Virus record (IMG/VR): IMGVR_UViG_3300025093_000012
Coordinates: 1-64,000 of that record
Origin: a virus
Direction: 5' to 3' (one strand)
Length of the DNA stretch: 64,000 nt
Made by a program: the position numbers and the translations under genes. The notes below the pieces were generated by a model. That model searched no databases and was not told the DNA's origin. It saw only the letters and a list, made by a program, of their open reading frames with translations. Below are positions 53,101 to 62,200 of the stretch, piece after piece (the stretch's first letter is position 1; each line of letters begins with the position of its first letter).

Positions 53101-56100
53101 CAACACCACTTGATAGTTTATATGCTTCAGCAACATCTTTTTCTATTTGTGATAATGAATCATATCCATCACTGATTATCTTTTTTCTAATATCTTCAAT
53201 AATCTCTTCAGGAATATTTTCAAAATTATTTTCAAAGAGTTCATTATATACTTCTTGATTTAATGATATAGGTCCTCCTTCAACTGTATCCTCTGCTTTT
53301 GCAACATCTCCTTCTGGAGAAGAACTTTCATACTTATTGATAGAGTTCATCTCATTCTTAATAGCATCCTCATTTGTATAGTTAAGGTCTGCAGCTAAGC
53401 CCCATTTTAACTCTGGTATTATATTAGCTGATAATCCTATTCCTTGTAACTCAGATACATTAGATAAGTTTCTTGGTAAGTTAGGTACAAAACTTTGATC
53501 ATTAAGTTTAATTTTTATACCTGCCTCTTTTGCTTGCGGGCTATTTTTTATTTTATTATTTATAGCAGTAGCAAAATCAGAAAGAGTTCTTATCTCTGCA
53601 AAGTCTGGTGCATTTAAAAATACACTCACTGATTCACCTTGCTTGTTTTTTACAGTAACTTCAAAACCACCTCTTTTATTAAACCTCATAAAGACATTTA
53701 ATCCAGGTTGGCTAGTTTGCACATAAAATATGTCAGCTATCTTATCAGTGGCTTGATCTCCTAATGTTTCAGGATCAAACTTATCAGTCTTAGTTTTAAA
53801 CTCACCCTTATCATCAGTTACATTATCTAATAACTCCTGTTGAGTTTCTTTTATATTAGTTACTACTTCTACACCAGCTTCTTTAGAAAGAGCATCCAGT
53901 TTAATTTCAAAGTATGAAATAGTACCATTTGGTAATGTAACAAACTGTACATATCTACCCATCCCTAATGCTGGTATAGTATCAAACCCATCCCTTCTTA
54001 ACTGTTCTGCAATAGCTGCGGTTATAGCTTGATCTGTTACAGACCCAGGTTCTAAATTATCAGTGGGTACTTTTTTAGATATTCTTACACCTCTCTTATC
54101 CTTTCTAGTATCATATATAATTGTATACTCTTCACCGTTGTATGTAAAGGTATTTGATTCTAAATCTTCATATGCCGTAGTTGCAGTCTGTCCACCTTTA
54201 AGAACTGGATTACCGTTAGCATTAACTCTCCAACCATTGTAACCAGGTGTTATATTAAGTTCTATGTTTTCAAGATCATTAATACCAAAAAATAAAGTAG
54301 GTGTACTACCAAGTTTAGATTTAAGTTCTTCTGTAATTAATTTAGCTTTTGAATAGTTTCTTCTAACTGATGCAGCTAACTCTTCTGCAGACTGACCTTT
54401 GTTCTTTATAAATAATCTTTCTGCTTGCTCTGCAGTAATTTTTGTAGCATCAATTGTACTACCATCTACATCTAACAATAATGTTTGATCTATACCTGCC
54501 ATAATACCTAATGGCTTTCCGTCAGACATAATTGTGATTTGGTATTTATTTACACCATATGCTAATAAAGGATTAGCAGCAAAACCTTCATTTACATTAT
54601 AGGGTTTTACCTTACCAGCTTCAATATCTTTTATTTGCTGATCATAATTAGGGTTTAACTCAACAAGCAATTCAAGATCTTTAATTTGTGTTGGAGTTAA
54701 CTCTCTAAGTTTCTTTTCAAAGTCTTCTTTATTGCTTAAATCTAAATCATCGTATTTACCATGTAATAAAAATCCAGGCATAACTTTAGCACCATTAAAA
54801 CCATATATAGTTAACGGATAAAACTGTGAAATTTTAGTTACTAGTGTACCTACTAAATTAACAGAAGCATCATCAACTCTTTGGAAACCTTGTGCTTCCC
54901 ATTGCTTCACAGTATAGAACTTCTCTTTTTTAGGTGTATTCTTGCTTTGTTCAGCATCAAGCGGCTCTAAGTAAATATTCTTAAACGTAGAAACCATTTT
55001 ATTAGAAGACTTAACCAGATATTTATTACCTACTGAATCTACCACAATATCACCACTCTTCAAAAATTGCCCAGCAAACTTAAATGTTTCATTCTTGGGC
55101 ATATTGTTTTGGTAATACTTATAAGCTTTCTTAGCTCTCTTAAATGCATCTTTACCTGTATAACCAAGTTGAATGTATTTACCATTTGGATCTATACTAC
55201 CAAACTTATCATATAGGTTGTTACCTTTACCGTCTACAATTGTATACACTACTTCAGTTTGACCATTGTCATCTACTGTAGTAGTCTTTAGAAGATTGAT
55301 TCCCATTACATCATCAGAGGCCACAACTTCTTCAGTGGCATCTAACTTATCTTTTGGTAATGTACCTTTCCCTGCAAACTCAGGAGATACATCAGAATAA
55401 TCTACATCTAAACGTGTTAAAAGACCATTAGTTCCAACTAAGAGTGGGTTACGTGCATTTGCTTTTAACCATTCATCCATTGTAGGATACTCTGTCTTAT
55501 CTATAGAGTCATCATTCTTATAGAACTCATTCAGCTCATACCTTGCTTGTAGTATATTCTTACCACCTTTCTTTGATGCTAACCACTTGTTCTTATCTAA
55601 AAATGGTCCATCTGTAACACTGTATGTAGCTTTATACTGCTGATAAAGTTTATCAAGTATCTCTTGTGTGTTCTTATCTGAGTTATAAAACTGTTGGTAC
55701 TTACTTCTACCTACAATACTTTCAAAATCAGGTGTTGCACCTTCTTCTGTTTCTTGCTGGCTTTCAGCTTGTGTTTCTTGTCTTTGTGCATCTACACTTT
55801 CTGCTGTTTCTACACTCTGTGATTTCTGTAAGTCAGATATTCTACTTTGTATTCTCTTAAATAATACTGGATCACTTTGAGCAGTAATCTTTCCTTCAGC
55901 ACTATAGTAGTTAGTAGGTATAATACCTCTTTCTAAAAATGCAATTGTCTCATCAGGATCAGGCTGCACACCTTCTTCTTCAGATAAAGTCTGTAACCAC
56001 TGAATACGTATCTTTTTATCTTGGTATCTCTTTAATTTTAAAGTTTGATTATTCTTATCCGTGTACTTCTCATACACTTCTTTCATTACACCAGAGATTC

Positions 56101-59100
56101 TCTCAATGTACTCATCCATATATTCAGGATTCATAAGAGTCATGTGAGCTCTATAATAATCTCCAGCTCTACCTTTCAGATAACCGTAGTCAATAATATC
56201 TACTAAAACACTCTTAAGATCTTTACCTTTTAAAGTATCTCCTTTTGCATCAGCTAAGAATGCTATATAATCTATAAATGCTTGCTGTAATCCAGAAGAC
56301 TTAATCTTTCTTCTATCAAATCTACCTATTCTTCTAGTTTTACCAACACCGTCCTTAGTTCCAAATATAGGTCTACCTTCTTCATCAAGAGCTACAATAT
56401 CTTGAAACTCAATTCCTTCACTTACAATAGCATATTCAGGATTAGTTAGTATATCACTTAAGACAGTTAAGAGTTCTAACTTTTTCTTTTTAAACTCAAT
56501 CTGTTCTTTCTCTTCTTTTGTCTTTCCTTCCTTCTTAACCTCTTCCTCTAACAAACCTAACTCTTTTACAAGTTTAGTTGGATCAGTTAAAATATCTATA
56601 TCTAAAGCTGTAAGAGATTCTAATGCTTCTTGGTTTCCAAGTTTGGTAAAGATTTCATTAGATCTTATAAGAGATGTTTCAAAAGTATTCTTAGTATATA
56701 AAGCCATTTCTCTTGCATGCTTAAATGCAACAGACTTTAATACTTCCTGCTGATACTCTCTTGTGCCTTTTTCAAACTTATCAGGCCTATATGGGTTTAT
56801 AAACTCTTCATTAAACTCATCATAGTTTTTCTCAACCTCATTTGCTCTATCCTCAAACTTATCTAATCTTTTTCTTAATGTAGATGCAGAAGATCTATTG
56901 TCTGGAAATGCTTCTTTTAAAGCCTTATCATCCATCTTCTTCATGTCTTGGATGTAGTCTTTAAATATTCCCATTCTTCCTGTAGCAAGTACAGTATTTA
57001 AATGAGAGAAGATTGCTGCATCAGCTGCATCATAATAACTTAAAATATCTCCAGCATCTGCTGCTGCAAACATTGTTTGATTATATGCTTTTTGAGTAAG
57101 TAGGTTTATTCTATCAGGATTAAAAAACTTATCTGGATCAGCATACACATTATTAAGTTGTTCTACAGCATTAGCAATAACTTTTTCTTTATTATCTACA
57201 AACTCCTGCCACTGCCCATCCTTCATTATTTTACTCTTACCCCATCTAAATATATTTGGAACACTGTCCATCATAAATTTCTGAGGGCCTTGAACTAAAC
57301 CACCCATAAGGAATCCAGACATAAACACTTTAAATCCTTCACCACTCATTTGTGATCCCATACCTCTACTTACAGCATCCATAATATCTAATGACGGATT
57401 TCTTTGTAATGTATCTGTACCTAAGAAAGTTCTTCTAGCATTATTATAGTTCTCTGTCATTTCTGCTAACTGCATATCAATATCAGCTGATAGATCTAAA
57501 CTATATAAACCATCGTAGTATGATCTAATTCCAGCAGATGATGCTTCTTGAGCTAATTCTTGAAAACCTTCAGCAAAATTTGCTACAGAATATTTTAAAC
57601 CAGTTGCAGCTAAATGTTTCATAGAACCTCTAGCACCAGCTTTATACATTCTTCTAAATGTCTCTCCTATAATCCACTCCTTCCCTAAATCACTAAAAGG
57701 CTTTTTACCAGCCTTAGTTCCACCAAAGAATATTCTACCAAATCTACTGTCTAGTGCATCATCCATTACCCTACCTAAAGGTCTAAAACCTCTCATAGCT
57801 GGACCAAGAACTAACTTATTAGATAAGTAAATGATTGGTAAGTTTATCATCTGATTAGTAAATGCAGCTTGCCTTGCATCAGACGCAATCATATTCAGTT
57901 GCTCTTGTGTTGGAGCACTATTATTATTGTACTTGTATATATCTTCATACAATGACATTCTTCTTTCAGCCTCAGTCATACCACCTTCCATCTTAGACTC
58001 TGACCACGCTAAGTTAACAGCTCTAATATCTCTATAGAATCCACCAAGATGAGCATTAGCTCTAGCTATGTTTGTCATGTTCTCTCCAGCTTTAGCTGCA
58101 GTTCTGACTTTATGAAAAGAATATAATGTTTCTGGTGTAAGAAATCTAGCCATACCAAGACCAAGCTTAGTACCACCACTTCTTACAGCAGTATAAAATG
58201 ATTTAGCTGCATCAAAGTTTTTTAACTTACCCAGCATTTTAGAACCAGCTGATGCATATGTTTTTACATCTGCTAATCTAGATAAAGCCTTCACAAATCT
58301 ACCTGCATTATATGCAGTTCTTGTAGCTAATGCACCAGCTGTACCACCACCACTAAAGTATGTTGCTAAAGCTAATACAGCTTCTTCTACCATTATGTTA
58401 GAGACAATACCAAATGTATAAGCACTATTTACATATAAATCATTAAAGAATCCTCTTGTACCACCACTAGATGATCTACCAATTCTCATTGCATCATCCA
58501 TTGCTTGTGCACCTTGCATATCAGATAGACTTGTTCTTCCTGAAAATGCATCAGCTATAGATCTATAACTAGAAGTAAATGCATCATCAAACATTGAAGA
58601 GAATGCAGCACGTGATCTAGTAAAGTTATCCCATTTACTAGAATTAGTATTATAGTATGCATCATTATTAGCAAAAGGATGAAAACCTAAATCTTTAAAT
58701 CTAGGATGATGGTAGTATCTATCCATCTCATACTTTCTACTATTGTAACTTACAGGATGTGTATATGCAGGAGTTGATGTAGGACTCTCTAAAGCAGAAG
58801 TTAAATTTTCACCTGATGCAAAAAATGCTTTTCTACCTGCTGCAGAATTTAAATTAAAGTTACCTGTATCAGCTTCAAAAGGATTAAATGCATCACCAGC
58901 ATTTCCTGGATGTGCAGTATTCATATTACTATTAGGCAATTGAACTGCATATTTAGACATATCAACAGCATGCTGATCAATCATATCTCTAAACGGTTGA
59001 TCATCAAATGCTGGTTGTGATGCAATTGCAATATCAACAGCACCATTAAATGAACTATCATCAACCATTGCTACAGGATCAAACCTGTAAGGAATATCAA

Positions 59101-59266
59101 TAGCTCCTGTTCCAGGACCAACAACATCTTCTGGAAAATTATCAACTGCAATTTGATTTGCATCAACAGTTGACTCCATTGGCAAACTTACTTCAGGTGT
59201 ATTGCTTAATGATGCATCTGGCGTAACATTTGGAGATACAGGTAAATTTTCATTTAATTCTGCCAT
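44177..59266 (-). CDS. Giant fusion protein containing the crAss-like virion RNA polymerase
   Basis: 5029 residues in one frame. The polymerase signature SGADFDIDKLY has the metal-binding D3980, D3982 and D3984, preceded by RIPSQDKHSAINLKVVDFLP; this matches the DFDID motif of the phage phi14:2 gp66 polymerase, related to eukaryotic QDE-1 enzymes. Residues 1-700 contain hydrophobic helices typical of ejected cargo proteins. A zincin site, HEAFH at 2235-2239 with EYLAD (E2312, D2316), lies in the middle. gp66 has about 2180 residues, so this is more than twice as long. It would enter the cell with the DNA and transcribe early genes. Confidence 0.9.
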   Translation of the reverse strand: MAELNENLPVSPNVTPDASLSNTPEVSLPMESTVDANQIAVDNFPEDVVGPGTGAIDIPYRFDPVAMVDDSSFNGAVDIAIASQPAFDDQPFRDMIDQHAVDMSKYAVQLPNSNMNTAHPGNAGDAFNPFEADTGNFNLNSAAGRKAFFASGENLTSALESPTSTPAYTHPVSYNSRKYEMDRYYHHPRFKDLGFHPFANNDAYYNTNSSKWDNFTRSRAAFSSMFDDAFTSSYRSIADAFSGRTSLSDMQGAQAMDDAMRIGRSSSGGTRGFFNDLYVNSAYTFGIVSNIMVEEAVLALATYFSGGGTAGALATRTAYNAGRFVKALSRLADVKTYASAGSKMLGKLKNFDAAKSFYTAVRSGGTKLGLGMARFLTPETLYSFHKVRTAAKAGENMTNIARANAHLGGFYRDIRAVNLAWSESKMEGGMTEAERRMSLYEDIYKYNNNSAPTQEQLNMIASDARQAAFTNQMINLPIIYLSNKLVLGPAMRGFRPLGRVMDDALDSRFGRIFFGGTKAGKKPFSDLGKEWIIGETFRRMYKAGARGSMKHLAATGLKYSVANFAEGFQELAQEASSAGIRSYYDGLYSLDLSADIDMQLAEMTENYNNARRTFLGTDTLQRNPSLDIMDAVSRGMGSQMSGEGFKVFMSGFLMGGLVQGPQKFMMDSVPNIFRWGKSKIMKDGQWQEFVDNKEKVIANAVEQLNNVYADPDKFFNPDRINLLTQKAYNQTMFAAADAGDILSYYDAADAAIFSHLNTVLATGRMGIFKDYIQDMKKMDDKALKEAFPDNRSSASTLRKRLDKFEDRANEVEKNYDEFNEEFINPYRPDKFEKGTREYQQEVLKSVAFKHAREMALYTKNTFETSLIRSNEIFTKLGNQEALESLTALDIDILTDPTKLVKELGLLEEEVKKEGKTKEEKEQIEFKKKKLELLTVLSDILTNPEYAIVSEGIEFQDIVALDEEGRPIFGTKDGVGKTRRIGRFDRRKIKSSGLQQAFIDYIAFLADAKGDTLKGKDLKSVLVDIIDYGYLKGRAGDYYRAHMTLMNPEYMDEYIERISGVMKEVYEKYTDKNNQTLKLKRYQDKKIRIQWLQTLSEEEGVQPDPDETIAFLERGIIPTNYYSAEGKITAQSDPVLFKRIQSRISDLQKSQSVETAESVDAQRQETQAESQQETEEGATPDFESIVGRSKYQQFYNSDKNTQEILDKLYQQYKATYSVTDGPFLDKNKWLASKKGGKNILQARYELNEFYKNDDSIDKTEYPTMDEWLKANARNPLLVGTNGLLTRLDVDYSDVSPEFAGKGTLPKDKLDATEEVVASDDVMGINLLKTTTVDDNGQTEVVYTIVDGKGNNLYDKFGSIDPNGKYIQLGYTGKDAFKRAKKAYKYYQNNMPKNETFKFAGQFLKSGDIVVDSVGNKYLVKSSNKMVSTFKNIYLEPLDAEQSKNTPKKEKFYTVKQWEAQGFQRVDDASVNLVGTLVTKISQFYPLTIYGFNGAKVMPGFLLHGKYDDLDLSNKEDFEKKLRELTPTQIKDLELLVELNPNYDQQIKDIEAGKVKPYNVNEGFAANPLLAYGVNKYQITIMSDGKPLGIMAGIDQTLLLDVDGSTIDATKITAEQAERLFIKNKGQSAEELAASVRRNYSKAKLITEELKSKLGSTPTLFFGINDLENIELNITPGYNGWRVNANGNPVLKGGQTATTAYEDLESNTFTYNGEEYTIIYDTRKDKRGVRISKKVPTDNLEPGSVTDQAITAAIAEQLRRDGFDTIPALGMGRYVQFVTLPNGTISYFEIKLDALSKEAGVEVVTNIKETQQELLDNVTDDKGEFKTKTDKFDPETLGDQATDKIADIFYVQTSQPGLNVFMRFNKRGGFEVTVKNKQGESVSVFLNAPDFAEIRTLSDFATAINNKIKNSPQAKEAGIKIKLNDQSFVPNLPRNLSNVSELQGIGLSANIIPELKWGLAADLNYTNEDAIKNEMNSINKYESSSPEGDVAKAEDTVEGGPISLNQEVYNELFENNFENIPEEIIEDIRKKIISDGYDSLSQIEKDVAEAYKLSSGVDLALATDNSTIEAATQKDEDGLQAEYNNQDLASLIAEKEIELKALRVSLRNQFIKEFKEANPGQTKGQYNLQALNAVKNSEEVQKLEKEIKSLKEKLIGKIVSDKFDGRNVEEINEFIKWANDNLPEYIQIKDIEDLGRRLISNGITLGAFVIELGKVSKGIEALSGSLYVGKETGFRYHEAFHAVFRMMLSEAEITKFLGIARDNVRSLMKTSKGYEIESGVFVKTMAEARAYMKTLSQTYADMDNKTLDSTIFEEYLADQFELFKINPRSSKVDTEVKSFFQRLIDFIKSIFLSYSKGDLQGLFNDINTGKYKAAPIQKNRFTESAITDSTILEQTGAPSNIAFAIRKGDPIPSSRLIGRTDDTEIYYINNYFTQQETETIVGSITANFFRAQEKLTKANDFNGKYNPKELLDRVIDEYIEEQDPARTDEEGNLYYAEDENFFDYSDQLEERYEGLRTYKDDVRKSVSDLLNLFDTQIEDQQVVLDRNALALDASLKNDEDFEASANEIGGFKSVSKGIRVFFATRLKSVIDPLTGKQTLAPVNYVNTYNTFMKALAGITDPNQMLARLKYFENQNDDTRAVIGDLFAKFNLSEYTLEQLLNGNYNVDQVRSQGFFQAVLKGFTQLRSDYYQLEVDQNAKLVNIFKATSRDDASTQIDNWQDHYATLVDGLTDKEGLRNSAQAVFERIEFLAGKDQIDSAVLDKAAREISSDLFNKVGIDVTALTVKFIILNNGVTNKNDDQNTFMKLYASSVPTPTFNLEDVQEIGVAISLHGRTEDGRVKANLYYDQIEEDVTEDTSTGQETGTDVKFRIKKLAQLNAVFDSTVGATVFRNAEGKLIYAHQMPTYNLEKVAELNSEDAMDELLDNPFLTKQFMLTDPRFRDLVVSGKLRISRMGGVKYTNLEADENGNFKANNKLKDNKNNKTFGDVSGAEFQALAINLYLSDYNNSTGELKERYHLDENGKRVPYATSLQNITVISESNTADFVPLPVLMTVALKNGKSELTDETVERFEDAVIRTETERINREKFEKEGFTEDEVFGYNDSASGRAFKFYNGRNLLSKSKTRVTKLNSLGENQGLALNAEARKTLENRKEDESQLFILSNDQVQRLDLNRSRQVVGSIYTTGKSNELSSEKYMIEYQGVQSSENYSIEELLALLGGDISQTKTKQNNNMLYLGDTQYFVRTGAIKQWLQGKQTFDIATLRKMNSVEQQMFDALGVTEVTEEVDFEQKDVNDQVIEMFEKAANEDPNFDYDKTKAEIEAELGISVRDLIKERLEQEFNEHLTILQNNKTLDSVDKRITGTLATSTGTNNKITKKSAERLNLIANNPDNHNLKQIFYNEWLNRTLFKQILLQDPSMLFKNSVDEIKRAKALNAAGPSAQSLIAAPYVYDSAGNIKSGLGVNHKVNHISLMTFEDIETPARFGRKGTEDKPVTSTDAQLYYTSKAFRYLMFGIGSLNTAQARIMDRVDAGENISLDEFYGAGITQQGYKALGGIMNSKKFVYFDGEVFLKMSAFVLSKNLTSDPETNFEKALPDTVHLHNLRVAMESVEANGVDTIAIAVPASASKTAKKNIIPKEVILNPNFNLSDQAQYDDFVNSGYVTDLSAKYMRLQQITPSNKGTITDPTQIKQLITSEQDNSVRVTVGDKEMSLGEVRALYNKTLGDRVEIKYLQRRNLIFDFQRAQDELQDSIELGTVTVDLHAFLKYAQQALAASGAGPQFMEIFEMDETGSQKYDLNNPITQNKFQQLFLAFFSKGEVSEKVAGDSFALVSNFGKKFYKRALAVDEVGNPTRWEVIRREDYLKNRQELAKTEYDNQDNRTFVGLQVGDIYLDELRMNVKEYDKNGNETGLTYSETAMPAWDVRLNKIKADQPIPDVVAKMFGVRIPSQDKHSAINLKVVDFLPVEYGSSAMFPTELVEISGADFDIDKLYTHFKEFYVKDGEFIEYGATENVDQQYQEYIDYMIADAKKKGTSMSYAVDLWKSRGRITDPAKVNDLSLPSDSIIGALKILSLPVTKDEFIQYKEKFDRLPYTAAQSNEAINLKYAMLGNKGMTEGRFDRPVGAAYEPAVLDPVEEVWNEIEESLPELADLVREEGVIIESPVGMYRSWVNNKAGAGAIGAAVLPNIIVNMLKEYNISLRSTNRLGPIAGGNISINDYNYTSFKGDYFIDPATGKPLTSGDRKQFVISALVTAATDNAKERLLGKLGLNKNALATTVGLVSLGVDLKTAIMLINQPTVREIYARAEAGEASMTALLNEAIDELAAQNDDAITNAKKTKVTTDMLINEIRNPGEIDSTEKLATLLLFRNATVLSSTLGDLQVLSTNTSFDFTSIDDINRAYQKMESVGLFMSEKEWAESSIPVDARSLFDKNKTFQGRYAAILDNLTQTMPSVFVTMSPTFLRFKNAAMQNIPFAQEPKVAKDLLSYFIVKAYMKALSDNGNAKLNVSLDNGFIYDEMAGPITINSVVNNIRTVLKSKGQSNAFMDFVAKKDTNNPANKAMINMLVGKTWTNLNASQVTQLQNGLRDLYAMPELREDVRHIIHYLILKDGLQYARDTFLDIIPVPLLDDILNVSGRVTNLFDNDRVSDGQFVSMFGDTQTELLKEWVEGYSQSRGNIYFLSEIKRRQRGPVQVIKQKSKVKTRQKAILVEENEEGQYTIDINANFSKTKKTKKETRKKGRYQDFELSMNRERNTKAIVRAGRFATAKQDVPKKGGGTQTIDLIGFPMIIKMDVAPPAKPGQRKKADVREFKLVYLYTPKQAGNYQDMIDFTNENIAYGLRAKYEEVEAKGSMQQYDAGFVHGDRSDYKYLQEKKDQRDSATNTSESSMEKWAAAASQDPTGMGKPGVRVNATDKNYTVENVAGQTGNVKVTVEVTDPTPSQLEQIQRMSEQNVEEGPSIDTEGRSVKIKAKEDPNADYTTIETEWDNITPDAKREISENRKISSVEEAIAAYKASNSLFPISQEDWMETLKNCK

Positions 59267-59277
59267 AGTATTATGTC

Positions 59278-62200
59278 TTATTGGTTTCCTTGGATTTCGT
59301 CAGAAATCTTTTTATTATTCACACCAAGGTTATGTAATCTTTGATTTTGAACTATTCTATGTCTATCTAATTGTTTAGCATCAAGATTTAATACAGTAGC
59401 TGATACTGGATCAGGAACAATGTTTCCTGTCTTTGGATCTACACCATATGTTGTAAATTCTTGTATATATTGTCCTTTGCTATTTTGATATATAGTAAAG
59501 TTACCCCCGTTTGCAATAAATGGACTTTCATATCTACCGTCTCTAGCAATTGTAGAAGCTACTTGATTTATTATTTGATTATCACTCTTGTATGCATTAT
59601 TATCATATGATTCAGGATACATAATAGTAATACCATTTTGCAATAACTTAAAATCATTCTCACTTAAATTACTTTTTCTAGAGTTAATGTAATCATCTGA
59701 AAATCTAATATGTCTTGCAGCCACCTGTTGATCTGCAGGTTGTTCTGGTCCACCTGCTTTTTCTACATAAGTATCATTAATAACAAACCTACTATCAGTT
59801 TTATCAGGAAGACCTCTTCTAAGATCTGTAAAAGCTCCTTCTAAAAATCCTCTTGCTGTTGGATTCTCTTCTATATCAGCATATGGAGTACCACGTTCAT
59901 CACCAAAAGTAATTCTTAAATCAGCTTTAGGTGTATTATAGAATACATTCACAAGATCTTTCATCTGTTCTGTAGCTTGTGCACTTGGAGCAGCAACATC
60001 ATAAACACTAGAATATTGATTCTCTAAAATCTGATCACCGTATTCTGTTTGTCCTAATGTATAAGCTCTTCTATCAAATGTAAGCTCCATATCATCTGCA
60101 GCTGCATCATCACCCATAGTATTCATATTAGAAACAAAATCATCATAAAGAGAATCTGCATCATTAGCTGCTTTTTCATCATTAAATGCCCACCTATTAT
60201 TCATGACTGTTTCAGCTGTATACTCACTAGTCATTTGAGTATAACTATCACGGGCCCAGTACTCATATCTTTTTGTCTCTCTATCATCACCAAAGAACCC
60301 TCTCTTATCTCTCATCCAGAAAGGATAGTCATCCATATCCCAATTATTCGTACTTATAGCTCTATTTATTTGAGCCATATCAGCTGAAGTACCTCTCATT
60401 ACAGAACTATATATCTGTCTATATTCATCTTTACCAACCATCCTATATGTTGGTTGACCATTTGCATCTAACATAGGATGCTCATAATCAGGAGATGACA
60501 TTATTTCATTAACCTCTTGTGGGCTATGGCCTTGTTTATATAATTGTATTTCTCCTTCTGAAAGAATAATCCCTGGTATTTCTTGAATAGGCTTTCCGTC
60601 ATTACCATTTCCTTTATAACCACTATATCTACCAAGATTACCTTGCTCTAATTCATTTGCTAAAGTAAAATCATGAATATTTTTATATATTCTATTTTGT
60701 TCATTTTCAGCATCAATCATAACTTGTTGTTGAGTATTTAAATCCTCAACATATGCACCTATCTGTTGTGTAATAGCAACACCTTCTGTTGTTTGTGTAA
60801 GTGTAGGAAAGTTAAGATTAACTACTGAACCATCTTGTAGAGTAACATAAGGTGCATCTGAGTCTCCTGGTTTAGTAGTTGTAAAGAAATTAATTAGACC
60901 ATTAGTTCTATTATCTAAAAACTGAAGATTAGCTTGATTATATCCTTCGTATTGTTTTTTAATATCCTCTTTTGTAAGAGTACTACCTGATGGTCTAGCA
61001 TCATACATTTGATCTATAAATTCATCAGTAACCTCAACAGGAGAAAGATCAGCAAACATTTGATCTACTGTACCAACTTTTACTTGACCATTTGGATATT
61101 GTGTATTTTGAACAGTATATTCAAACTGTCCACCTCCTTTATAACCACCTGTACCTTGAAATTCAGCTGGAAGGTTTTGTGCTAAAAACTCATAAAACTC
61201 TTTAGAAGTTTTATTATAAGCTCTTGTTTGTTGTATAGTAGCAGCTTCATTTCTTTCCATCATTGTATGAAGTCCAACTGGATCACCACTTATAGCCTCA
61301 TCACCAGGTAATTGTATAACACCACCAAACAAATCTGCAGCTGCTGCTTGATTATCCATATCTTTCAAAGCTACATCATACTCAAACTTTTTAGCCATCT
61401 TAGCCATGTCATAAGCATGCTGAGCATTCATTCTAGATAATGCAAACTGATGTTGCATTTCTAATTGTTTAAATGGATTAGCTTTTAATGTTCTTTCAGC
61501 ATCTATCATGCTGTATGCTTTTGCAGCAGCCAACATTTTAGGAGCCATATTACCACCCATATATGCACTATAAGCTATATTCATAAGCTTATTTACATCA
61601 TCAGTTGGTTGTCTTACTTCCTTTAGACTTTGCTCAGTAGCTTTTTTATTTGCTTCAGCAATAGAAAGATTGTATGCATTCAAAGCAAGAGCTTCCTCAG
61701 CAGATGAGCCAGGAGTTATATTATTTCTTTTAGCCCATTCTTTCCAATTGTTATCTGCTTGTACAGCATTTTCATAAACAGCATTATCATTAACTAGCTT
61801 CTTAGTTTGCTCATCAGCATATACCTCAATTGTTTGTTGAGCCCATGCTTGTTCTGCTTGCTGTCTCCCACCATACTGTTCAGCATTTTCTTTACCAAAA
61901 TTATATGCTTTAACCTGTGCTTCTAACATATAAGCTTGACGCACTTGTGGATCTTGCATTACTGTATTTTGAATATACTCAGCAGCTGGATTTGAATAAA
62001 TAGGAATTGGTTGTTTATTATCATCATAAATTAATGAGCCATCTTGATTTCTTTGATAACCTGTAACTTGACTTGTAAGAGCATTACCATTCTGTGTAGT
62101 AACAATCCAATCACCTTCTAGTGTAGTTTGTTTTACTTTTAAACCACTGTCTTTTAGTGCCTCAAAAGATTTCTCATATAAATTAGGGTTAGATATATAT

